From positions 7,343 to 71,342 of the forward strand of contig CAJNYU010001258.1 in the NCBI GenBank assembly GCA_905331475.1: a stretch of DNA of 64,000 nucleotides, given 5' to 3'. Shown piece after piece: positions 1 through 12,300 of the stretch (position 1 is the first letter of the stretch; each line of letters begins with the position of its first letter). The notes beneath the pieces are model-generated. The model did no database searches, was not told the DNA's origin, and was given only the letters and a program-made list of their open reading frames with translations. This DNA comes from Rotaria socialis. Taxonomy: Eukaryota > Rotifera > Eurotatoria > Philodinida > Philodinidae. The position numbers and the translations under genes were made by a program.

Positions 1-2262
1 ATTTCTAATTAGTGAAACTAGATTTTTATTAGTGATGTGAGTAGTGGTGAACATAGGGAATCGATCTGTACAAAAATTTTATCTAATTAGTGCATCGAAG
101 TGTTAGTTTTTTCATGTTTTGTGTCTGTAATGGGGAGGGGGGGGGTGGGGTACAGGGGAGCCACAAAAATCTCACAATTAAACTTACACTCACTATTTTC
201 TTCGAAAATATATGTGAGTTCCACAAAATACATAATTATGTACAATAAACTTAATTAAAAAGAATCTGATTCAAAGGTTTATTAAAGCGTTTCATTTAAA
301 TAATAGACACAATTTGTAATTATGCTCATAATTAATGTTTATTCTGGCGAATTTATCCAAGCATAATGAAGTTTATTAATTTTAATTACTCTTATACCTA
401 TTATAGAAAAAGTTCTCGATTAACTTTTGAATCATAAGATATCATATCGGTTTTGTTATTTTAGAAAGTAACAAATACATCTATGTTTTAAAACAACACA
501 ATACTTGATAACTATTTATCGATGAGCAAAAAACTTGTGGCTTTCCTTGGAAACTGTTTTTCTAATGTGTTTCTGCATCATACTTAAAAAAACGACATTT
601 CCGGGTGAAAAAGAGAACATAGCAAAAAGAAAAGTAGAACACATTATGTAGTTGAGTACGATTTGTTGCATAACTGAGTCGATAAACATTAAATAAGTAT
701 ATAGACATATCTTAAACAAGAGTATTGAACGGTAATAAGATACTATCGTTAGCAATCCTATGTGTATTACTCTTCATCTATTTTTATGCTAGCAGAGTAG
801 AGAATAAAGAAACTTTTTCTATCCTTTCATGTAGAAAAAAACAATGATCAATTAGATCAAACTAAGTACATTAACATTACTCTTTCATGATTAATAGAAA
901 TAAGACAAAAATAAATTTTAATTAATAACATCGATTCAATTATATGTTACATAAAATATTTTTGACCATTATATAGAAGATCTGAGTGTTCTTTTTTTAA
1001 ATTAATACCATTTGCATCTTAAGCATTGATTGAATTTCAACAACAAAAACATTGGAAAGTTGAACAGAAGTCGAAGAAACAATTATATTAATCAAAGTTC
1101 CAGCTGCAAAACTTGTAAAATAATTGAGAGATGATCTTTCATAAGGCTGAAAATAGTCTTTTTCAGGAAAGATTACTATTTTGAAGGAATCCCTTAAAAT
1201 ACAGCATCTTCAATTCAATACAACGAGTTTCACATAACACTAGTTTGAAATGAAAAGAATACATCGGAATAGGAAGTATCTGTTTTCAATTTTCTTCAAT
1301 AGAATTTTTCAAACTTCTTTAGCACTTTGTTTCTTTTGAAATTATAAAAAATATGCACAGCGGCAATTCATAGTACACAAATGATTCAATGTGTAGACTT
1401 AATGTTTTAGTTTTCTTTACATTAAAATTCACTAAAAATAAGTTAATAATAACAATAATAATAATAATAATAATGGTTTTATGGGAAATTCTTAAAGAAA
1501 AACAAACATTAGTCGTTGAAGCAGCATACTATAATATTCTATTGCTCTATTTTTAAACTATCAATATAGAGAAAAACTACTATTATTTACATAGTCAATA
1601 CTCTACAGTAAAAGAACGACAATTTATATTACTTTACACAAATATCTTTGTAAAGGTACGATACTATTGATTGTGCTCATTGACAAAGACTCATGAAAAA
1701 AGAGTAAACGTCGTGGCAATAATCTTTAAGAATTTCATTTTGTTTATTTTTATTTCATTATTCAATTGTAATTGTGGAAGCATATGCACGTGCAAAAGAC
1801 ACAATTACATGATTTACAAAATGAAAATTGAGCGACACTGAGAACGTTAAAAGAGAGAAAAGGACACAGAAAATATATGTATATATATCAGCTTGAAAAT
1901 AAAAACCAAATGATAGTTGAAAGGAAGATGATGATAATTTGGCTGTTCTTCTTCAGGAGTCTTTTTTGTTGTGAATATTTTTAAAAGAAAAATTAAAATA
2001 ATTAAGAAGCTGCTTAGCAGTCACTGAAGAATTGTTTTTAGATATACACAGGTAGAAACAAATCAGCCGACAAAATATACGAGAAAATAATATATAGGTC
2101 ATATGTTTACCGGTGAAAACATCATGAGATAATTGACAAAACGCGTAAATAGAACATAAGAAGAAAAAATATTTTTTTTTACAAAATCATCATCACTAGC
2201 AGCAGCAACATTATCATGATGAAATCTTGTGCAGCATGTACTAACGATGAAATAATATCAAA
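1..2262. other. Intergenic, no gene recognised
   Basis: AT-rich sequence downstream of the HDAC gene. Only short frames with no recognisable protein are present on either strand. It contains a run of G at about 131-150 and an (AAT)n microsatellite at about 1447-1475. The last few hundred bases beside 2262 are probably the HDAC 3' untranslated region, since the HDAC stop codon is at 2263-2265. Confidence 0.6.
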
Positions 2263-5200
2263 TCACGAAGAAATGGCTTGTTCATGAGACACGGAAATCA
2301 AATGTTTATATTGTGCAATTGATGGCCAAAATTCACCTTAAAAAAGAACATAACAAAGATGAAACTTTAGTCTATTTTTTTAGACTATCTAAATACATAC
2401 GCTGTACTTCCATGACATGCTGTAAACTATGTACTGCATATGGATTTGGTTTAGCTTCGAGAGTTTCTTTACTAAATGATGGCAACTAAATGCAATAGAA
2501 AAGTATTGAAATAATTTAGAAATCTACGTGAGAAAAGAAAAGTCTTACTTCTCGGCTAAGTAAAGCTTCAACGCATGCTTTTCCGCATTGTGCCAATGCA
2601 TTTAATTCATAACCACCTTCTAAAACTAAAACAACTTTTCCATCAGCAAGCTTCATCAATTGATTTGTCATATAAGCAAAACCTAAGAGAGAACAAAAAG
2701 AAAAAGAAAACATTTAATAGAGGAAAACATTCTGTTTTTATTTGTATTACATGTTGGTGTTAGTTCATAACCACCAAGTGGATGTGGATGTCCCATGCAT
2801 GCATCGAAACCACTTGAAACAAGAATAAGTTGTGGTTGAAATTGTTCTAATATGGGCATAACAATACTCCTGAAAACAAGAGTCATACGTAGTTTGTTTG
2901 TTTTTTATCAATTTTTGGTCACTACAATCGAATTACCTAAATGCTGCTAAATATTCTACATCAGTCATAATGGTTTGTGGTTCAGCAGAGAAACCAACAT
3001 TCACATTTTTACCCAGACCATTATCACATCCACACTGAAAATAGAGAAGAGAAGAAAACAAATTATCTTTTGCAAGTTGTTCTTTTCTTCTATTTATTAT
3101 TTCAACGAACTTCTTCAATTCGTCCGCCACCAGGAAAATATGTTCCATTATCGTAACGATGCAACGATATATAAAGAATATTAGGATCATCATAGGTTAA
3201 ATCTTGTGTACCATTTCCATGATGTATATCCCAATCAACAATAGCAATACGTTCAATATTTCGATGTTTTTTCAAATATTTCGCTGTAATAGCAACAGTA
3301 TTGAAATAACAAAATCCTAATGGTTTTTCTCTTGCATGATGACCTGGTGGTCTTACGAGAGCGAAACCATTTTTTAATGTTCCATCAAAGACAAGTTTTG
3401 ATAATTCGATAGTATTGCCAATAGCTAAACGACATGCACGTGCTGTATATAGTTCATTCCATACAGTATCGGTATCATCATGAATGCCAAAACCACCACA
3501 TGGTAATTGTACAATGGAATTCAGTCGTTGTGTTAACAGCATGGCCGATTGTTGTGTACGTTGTCGTTGATCACAACCAAATAGATATACATGATTAGGA
3601 CTATGAAAAAAAATTAGAGTGCATATATCTTTTTCAAAAATTATTTTCTTCCAACTCACTGATGACAATTAGTTAATATATCAATTGTTGCGCAATAATT
3701 ACGAATTATTTCACAATCTTCTAGTAAATTACATTTTTTCAATAGTTCATAAATTACAAGTAAACGACGAGGATTTTCAAGATGAAGATCTGTGCGTTTA
3801 CAATAACATTCATGTTTTAATGAATCTTCATCGTAAACAATTCCTTTTTATTTTCAATTAAAAAGGAAATAAATAAATTCATTGGAGGAAAATAAAACGG
3901 CTAATCTTACCAGTAGTAAAACGCAGTCGTATAGTACCGGACTGACTTTTTTGTAATTTATTATCTGTTGTTGATGCTAACGCTGATAAAGATGATAATG
4001 ATTTGGAATGCAACACTAAACGATCCGATGGTAACTATAAGAGAGAGAGAGAGAGAGAAAAACAGTTTTCCTTTATAAATCACAATTCTGTTTATTCTCT
4101 CTTATTACATTTGAATTTTTAGCCGTAAAATCACTGGATTCTAAATTGAATATGTGTGGTTGACTACTATGCATGGAACTATGGCTATTGAAGGGACTTT
4201 GAATTTTTGCTTCCTGTAATTCTTTTGCTAATAATGCTTCATTTTCTTCTTCGACTATAAAATGTTTTGGGCCAAGAATATTTGTACGATTTTGATTGCC
4301 ATGTATAATATTCAAGTGATTTTGTTGACTAAGATTAGTTCCACTTATAGAACCTACACAATTTTTAATAAAATATTTTCGTGTGTACGCATAATTCATT
4401 TACCTGTTGAATAGCAACTATATAGTTTTTGTTGTAAATCATTTAAATCAAACCACAATTGTTCCGGAGCAAGTATTTGACCAGTTTGAGAATCAAATGA
4501 CAGCATTGGAATAGGTAGGGCTGATAATAATGAAAATAGATTCTATCTAGTATCTTACTCTTGAAAGTAAAGATGATAATTGAGTAGAAATAAGTTTACC
4601 CAAAAATTATAGTTTTCATCAAGAGTAAAGGATTTGTGTCGTATTTTTTAGAAAAAAATTTGTTTCAAAAAAAGACCTATCTTTCTTTTGTTTCTTTACT
4701 AAAAATAGCCTTCGTAGAATATTAATGAAAATCTACTAGTTTCTCACTTTTGTTTTTGTAATTATAGTATTTCTTAGATGTTTATTTGATACATACTAGC
4801 ATGTTTCTGTTTTTCAGCTAGATTTGTTGAGCGTATTGGATGACGGGTATCTGACATTGGTGTAACATGCCGATGGCGATTAATAATACTTTGACGTAAA
4901 TCAGATTTGATTTTTAAATTGCCTGATTCTAGACGTAGGTTAGCAAGTACAGGTTCTGATTGAAATCGTCTCAACATATCCATTGATTCTTCATTTCTAT
5001 ATGATGATTCCAAAATAATAGTTTAATTTATGTTTAAAAAATCAAATTTTTAATTTACCCTAATTTGCCTTCTTTTTGTAATTTTCGGCAAAGAAAAGTT
5101 TTCAAATGAGTTTTAACCTCAGCAGAAGCATTTGCACCTTACAAAGATATAAATACAAATATGTTGTCGAATCTTTTTTAAGAAGAAATATTAAAATTTA

Positions 5201-6937
5201 CTTTGATCTTTCTTATCTTTAGCATGAACACGTAATTTTTCTTCTTCAAGACGTGTTCGCTCCAGAGTTGATGATGCCATGACAGCAGCAGCTGTAGCAG
5301 CTGCTATAGCCGCTGTAACCGATCCTTGTCTATCAGGGTCAATCAGTTGCGAATAAGGAAGCTAAAATAGATGAATAAATATAATATTTGACGTTTTTCT
5401 TTTTCTGTTAATAATTTAATTTATACATACGAATAATGATGGGAAGAAAGTTGAACTTCCACTATTTGTATCATTAGTACTGTTAGGTGAACTCCGTGAG
5501 TTATTGGCCGGTAAGGACGACGGTCGACAAAGATCAACCATGAAAGATTCTTCTGTTGATAAAATATTTCTCTAGAAAACAATAAAATCCCATTGAAAGA
5601 AAAACAAGAATTGTGGTTTATATTAGAAGAGTATTTAAAAAGAAAATAGGGAAAAAAATGAACCATTCTTTTACAGATGCTGCTCTTACTCTAATGCATC
5701 TATGTATGTCAGTTGACTTTAGTTGAAGTACTTATTTTTCTTTTCTTCTTCGTTCTACTTGTCTTTGGCTATCTCATTTTTCTATCAGACGAATAAAATA
5801 AAAACTTGAGGAGAAGAAAAAAAAACAGATAAAAAGCTGAAGCATGACAAAAAGACATGCTATATATAAATGAGGTTAGTAAAAGTCGTTTAGATATAAA
5901 TAACTTATAATAAAGAATAATGAAAACTACTGTTTATCTATTACTTTTGATTAATTATGAGTTATTACAATGAGTAGATAATGTTTTTTTTTGACATAAG
6001 GCACTGAAATAATGCCATAGTTTATTCTTAGTATTCTCTCGCAATGACTAACATCGATAAACAGACACAGCAACTATGTTCTAGTTAGCTTAATCAAGAA
6101 TGGTTTGGCTTTTTTTATTATTATTATTATCATTAAATACGCACGTGAAAAATTCAAACAAAAGAAGCTATTGCAACCATCTAATAGTAACTGTGATTTA
6201 CTTATGTCACACGCATTACTCTACTTGAATTGATCGTGTTCTTCCAACGGCACCTCTAATACTATTGGTCGAATGCAAAAAAAATGACGAAAATATGCAT
6301 GGCAGTACATTACTCGGTCCCTCCCCTTCTTTCAAGTTGCGATGACAGCTCTTTCTTTCAGGTGCATACAATCGTGTTCGTCAACAACAACAAGCAACAA
6401 TTTTTAAGGAGAAGTTTAATAATAATAATAAAAGCTTTTTCTGCTTGACGATATTCCTCATGCATGCATAAATTTATGTTTAACATGGTATGCCGAAATC
6501 TATTCTATTCTAAAAAGAAGTACACATATTGCTTAGGTCATATCTTTTCCTTGTAAATGAAATGCAAAAACAACACGTATATATTTATATATAAATATAC
6601 TTTTTTTTTCTTGTCGGTTTTTTATTATTATAAATGAATAGAGAAAGAAAAGAAAATGAGAAAAGACGAACAGAATGAATAAATGAATGCCTCAGTAAAA
6701 ATAATAATAATCACAAGAGGACAAAATTCTGCACGAACAGGAAGACTGGAAGGAGAGAAAAAATAATCGCCAACTGTTAGGCATTCGTTCAAAAGAAGAA
6801 AAAAAAGTTTTCAAGTATTAATTTTGGTTCTTTTTTTAAACTACTACAACATTTCTCGAACAATGAAAACTAACCTGTCGTTTTTTTTGCTTATGTATTG
6901 ATCGTGTAGAATCTAGTCTTGTTGGTGTTGTAGCCAT
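2263..6937 (-). CDS. HDAC4: Class IIa histone deacetylase (HDAC4/5/7/9-like), 15 exons
   Basis: Removes acetyl groups from lysines, or acts as a signal-dependent corepressor in the nucleus with MEF2 and 14-3-3 proteins. Exons on the minus strand: 6937-6875, 5571-5431, 5361-5202, 5137-5059, 4996-4797, 4520-4404, 4353-4109, 4034-3911, 3843-3660, 3600-3111, 3034-2937, 2869-2751, 2682-2549, 2485-2401, 2336-2263. Phases close, giving about 770 aa (human HDAC4 is 1084). The N-terminal part has an EVK-x-L-x-x-F segment like the MEF2-binding region and an RRFQSEP site like the 14-3-3 serine motif. The deacetylase domain runs from about 377 to 745. It has the class IIa zinc residues (LKHECYC), [18 protein letters not shown] and [15 protein letters not shown]. 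The residue that is His in vertebrate class IIa enzymes is Tyr here (about 698, LEGGYEL). A probable untranslated first exon ends at a donor at 7492-7493; joined to the coding exon it would carry a 5-codon upstream ORF. Confidence 0.93.
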
Positions 6938-9397
6938 CTGCTTTATCGTCTATAGTACTATTTATCGATATAATAAATGATTCGCAAAGGTGTAGATTAC
7001 ATAAGATATCTATTTTTGTTTGTTTCATCATTTCTTTTGTAGAACAATGCATTGACTATTATCTTCTGTCAAACTTTTCTTTCTTTCGTTTTTTCTTCTT
7101 CTTCTTTTTCTTCATATTATTATTAAAGAAGTTCACAACGACACGATGTATTATTTTTTCCGCTTTTCAATAAACATTCATCAAGCATTCTATTTTTTGT
7201 GCTATTTTTGTCAACTACAGAATATTATGCCTTGCCCTAGAGCGATAATTGCCGATGTACTCGAAACTCTCATTATTTACTATTATAATCTTATGTTTTT
7301 ATATATCAATGTATAAAATATTGTAATCGGTTGAGAATAAAATTCGAATAAATCAATGCAATACATGAAATATTCCTTGAACTATTATATGAATATATTT
7401 AATCTTGTGCAAATATTAGCAGTAACATTTATGGAAGGATATTCTCTTAGGATTGATGGTCAAGATAGATATAAAAAATATAAATATGCTTACCATGAAT
7501 GAATCTTCATTTCAACAAAATCTGTCATCAACTAATAGTTTACTTATAAATATAGCGTCGAGAAGACCAATGTGAAAGAAGTCTATCGCAAAACAAAGAA
7601 AAAATAGACCTAGAAATAAGCATCAACAACGACCTTCTGTCATATCCTGACGCAAATACGCGTATGCACTGAGTGGAGGAGAAAAAGAAAAGAGAAAAAA
7701 AACAAAGCAAGGAAAAAATAGGCAAAGCTAAAAATAGTAGCCAATATGAGTTATGTTGTAATGTAGCTTTTTTCACGTTTTCGTCATTTACGTTGCTGAT
7801 AATTCGAACCCGTTGAAGATACACAAATACAATACAGAGGAGATATAATCAAATTCATATTCTTCTCATTGTTTTATTTTTGTCTTGTTTTTTTTGGCTG
7901 CAACACCTAAAGAATTCTCCAATGGCAACATGGATGACGAACTTTTTTTTAGGAACAGTAACATCGGCGCAATATGGTCGCGTGACATTTATAGTTCTTT
8001 ATTATATACGATTTTCTTCTCTACTCGTACTATTTTCAGTGGACCGAGAAAAGCTCAGAACATGATGTATTTTAATGATGATAATCAAGTTTAAAAATAC
8101 TTGCTAGATTTTATTAGATCGACTATTCGTTGCTAACTATAGATAACACTAAAAATAAATCTGACGACCTTGTAATAGATAATTAGATTGGACGCTACGT
8201 TTAAACATAACCTATAAATAGAAACTATGAATCTTACTGATACTGAAGATAAGAATAAAGAGAAAATATTTTCTTACATGATGGTACTCAAAGGACGAGG
8301 ACAATTAAAAGAAAGTGTCCCTATCCGATAAAAGTCAGAAAATTACATCGTCTATATTCAAAGTCTAATTGTTTTGGTCTTGGTTGGCAAATAGTTTACT
8401 TTATTTCTGTTCTTTTTTCTTACACAAAAAAGACACTTATCTCTGACTAGTATTGAATCATGGTTACTCAACAGAAAAAAAAAGATTATCGTCAAAAAGT
8501 CGGCATATGATTGACGCTACTGATAGAGGGCGTATGAGTCTGACACTGATCAATAAATAAGAAACTTGGATGATTGGCGTCCTCGTTGGACAAATTAGCA
8601 ATCATGTTTATTTTTTTCTTATTTTCTCTCTACTGGCTATTGCCCGTCGCTGACGGCGATTAGATCGATCAAATCAATTATTGTCAGATCGATGTCCGTC
8701 CATCTCGACCTTTTTTTTTGTTATTTGACTTTGAAATGAACGTATAATCTGTAATACATCAACAATGTAATGGATATCACTTTATTCTTTTTCATTCCTT
8801 TTAATTGTCTTAAAGAGCATGAATATGATTGGTTTTTTTTCTTGATCTGATCATTGTCTTTTGTTGTCCTTGGACATTTGTTCATTCATTTCTTTTGTCC
8901 CTCTATTGTAAATATACAAAAGAGACTAGTCCAGTGGTCGGTATTCTTTCTCGTTTATATTTTTTTAGTATGTGATAGGATAGAATGTCAATAGTTGGCC
9001 TCATTTATCTTCCGATAAACATCTTTTCTTCTTTCACAATTGACCTTTTTTTTCTACGATAGTAATCAGAAAAGAAATTTCTTTTTACATATTGATCTTT
9101 TTCTTATATTTAGATATTCATTTTCTCTTTGACTCATTTTTTTTAAAACTCACTCGTGCCTTGTACTTGTTGATTATAATGCATCGGTTAGCTATCATCG
9201 ACTGTTATTGGCATCAATATCTTCCAGAACAAAGAATAAAACTCTACTATTATTGATTGATAGGTGGGACGGTTGTTAGTAACTTAACGAGGAATACTAC
9301 GACAGGCGGCAAACATTAGCAACCGATATATATATATATAATATAAGAAAGCAACAAAAGCAGAGAAAATTACGATAACAGAAAGAGAAAAGAACAA
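6938..9397. promoter_or_regulatory. Divergent intergenic region between HDAC and neurabin
   Basis: The two genes point away from each other, so both promoters should lie here. A probable 5' untranslated HDAC exon ends at a GTAAG-type donor at about 7493 (minus strand). An (AT)n tract at about 9328-9346 sits 50-70 bases before the neurabin start codon. No other protein is recognisable; the short frames here look spurious. Confidence 0.45.
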
Positions 9398-12300
9398 ATG
9401 GCGGACATCCTCATCCAACCAGCTGTCCCGTCTCTTTTTACCCATACTGAATCAGCATCAAATCTTATCGTTGATTCGCCAACGGCAGATTCTAATAATA
9501 ATACTGCAATTCATCACAGTCGTACATCACCAAATAACAATAATAACAACAGCAGTAACCATCCGAATGCTACAAATAAATATATTGGTCATGTAAGTCG
9601 ATTACGTAGTGTATTTAATCAGTATGCATTAACATTGAATGATTTAAAATCTGGCGAACATCGATCTCGTTACGGCAATCATCATGAAGGTCTTAGTTCA
9701 CCAACACGTGGTTTAGGCGACGGTGCTGATGAAATTTCTGTATCACCACCAACACAACTATTACCATTAGCAACAACATCATCATCCACAATTATTGAGC
9801 GTAGTAGAAGTTTATCTAATCCACGGGTACTGGACAATAATAAATCAAATATGAATTCAATGCGTAATGGTATATCATCCTTAGCAATGACCGAAAATCC
9901 ACCAACAAAAAGTAATGCAAATGAAGATCATACAGTACGTTTTCGTAAAGCAAGAGAAATGTTTCAAACATTAGAAGAAGAAGCAGCACGTACAACAATT
10001 TCATTAACAACAACAACAACAACAACAGTAGCAACAAAGCAAAATGAACCATTCAATGATGATCTATATCAACCAGATTTTATGATTGATAAACAAAAAA
10101 TAGATATTTCAAAACTAAATACAGAACATATTCCTGATCTTATTATTGATCATAGACAACAACAACAACAACAAAATCATCATCATATTGAATATTCACC
10201 GAAAAGTCATGATTCAAATTCTAATCGCATTCGTGATATACCAGTACAATTTATTGGTACATCATCTTTACCTTCTCCTACACACTCTGATCGATCAATA
10301 ACGTCAATTCCAATTCATCGAACTGTACCAGTATCAACAACAATGCCACAATATCAGCACGAACAACAACAACAACAATCACCGATTCCGTTCGTTTCAA
10401 ACGATGATGTACATTATGCTACAGTGAATCGAAAGCAAATAAATTCAGATCAACATTATGATTTTCCAGCTGATGCCATTGAACAATTAAAAAAACATCA
10501 ACGTGATGAACATGATTTAATGCATGACATACCAAAACCATCGAATGAAGAAATAGCGAATCGTATTGTTGCATCAATTTTACCATCGAATATTCTTAAA
10601 CGTATGGATCATCTAAATACAGTATTTATTAAGCCAACATCAATGGATCGTTCATTACCAAAATTATCATTTTCAGAGAATGATAAACTAGAATCGCCTA
10701 TAAGAATTGAAGATAAACCTGAAAATAATCATTTTATTCCAGATCAACAACAAGAAGTCGAACAAAAATGGATTGAAAATCCGATGCTTAATAGTAAACA
10801 ACAAGATTTTTCTTTTTGATTAATTGTTTATTTAATTTTTATCCATTCAGATGTTGATTATGTTAATGAAGATAGTACGTCGTCATCGCCGATCTTTTAT
10901 GAAAAGCCGGGCATACCAGAAATGAATGATAATGATAATGATGATTTAGTATTGTCACCGAATGGTACTAGACGAGTTAAATTTAGTAATGCACCAATTC
11001 GAGTAAGATTTTTTTTTTTTTGAGGAAAAATGAGATTATTGATAATTGTTTTAGGTATATCCAACGTATTCACCAAGTGAATATAATCGACGAAATGATG
11101 ATATTGATCCATTTTCAGCATCAGCTGAATATGAATTAGAAAAACGCATTGAAAAAATGCATGTTTTTAATGTTGAAATTGAAAAAGGTATTTGTCTCTT
11201 ATTTCAATAGCGAATAGTATTTTCCTAATCATTTTTGTATGTTTTATAGGAACCGATGGTCTTGGTATCAGGTATATTATTATATAGTATTAAAGATCGA
11301 AATTTAATACTTATTTTTTAGTGTTTTGGGAATGGGCGTAGGTGCTGATAGTGGCTTAGAAAAATTGGGTATTTTTGTTAAATCTCTTAATCCTCAAGGT
11401 GTTATTGCCCAAGATGGACGGTAGGTCACAATAATTTTTATTTTTCTTCAAATATAAGTCTCAATCGATGCTGAAACTTGAAAGATTTTCCAAATTTAAA
11501 TATTCTATGCGAATTCAAAGAAAAAAAAACTCGACCTAAAAACTTCAGAATTCTTCTTACAAACATGAGTTTCGACAAGAATATACCATAACTATCAAGT
11601 AATCTTCATATATTATTTACGAATATAATTGTGAAATAGTTTAACTTAATCTCTAGTATCTTCTTAAACACATGAATCAAAACTAAACTGTTATCAAAGT
11701 GATAGAGATTACTGTAAGAGTTCTAAATAAATTATATGTTCATGTAATATTATTATAGGATTTTTTGACTGTAGAAAGCATGATAGACATTTAGGTCTAT
11801 TATAGTTCTTGATTCAGAGTGGATAATAGAAATCATGACATTCATCGTTTGGTGTAGTGGCGTAATCAGAGAAAAATTGTAGGGGGTCCTGAACGGAACT
11901 CAACCCTGTTGATCAATGTAGAAGTGGAAGTTTCCGCCTGGTTATGCCAATCATAAAATGTCACTCTAGAATATCATTGAACAGATCTGAAACCATAGCT
12001 TGATAAATTTTCACTTCGTTCTATTTTAGAATACAAATAGGCGATCAAATCATTGAAGTTGATGATCATTCACTTGTTGGTGTAACACATACCTATGCAA
12101 CAAATGTACTTAAAGCAACATCAGGTTCAGTTAGGTAAGTTGCACATTAATTAAACGTTGTCTTTTATCAATTTCTAATTAAACAAAAAATTTTAAGATT
12201 TGTAATTGGTCGTGAAAAAGATGTTGAAAATTCTGAAATCCTTCGTCTTATTCAACAGTCATTACAAATGGATCAAGAACGTAATGAAATGTCACGAGCA

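Noticed and set aside
9816-10052. Leucine-rich frame on the minus strand
   Set aside because: Antisense shadow of CAA-rich codons in the first neurabin exon.
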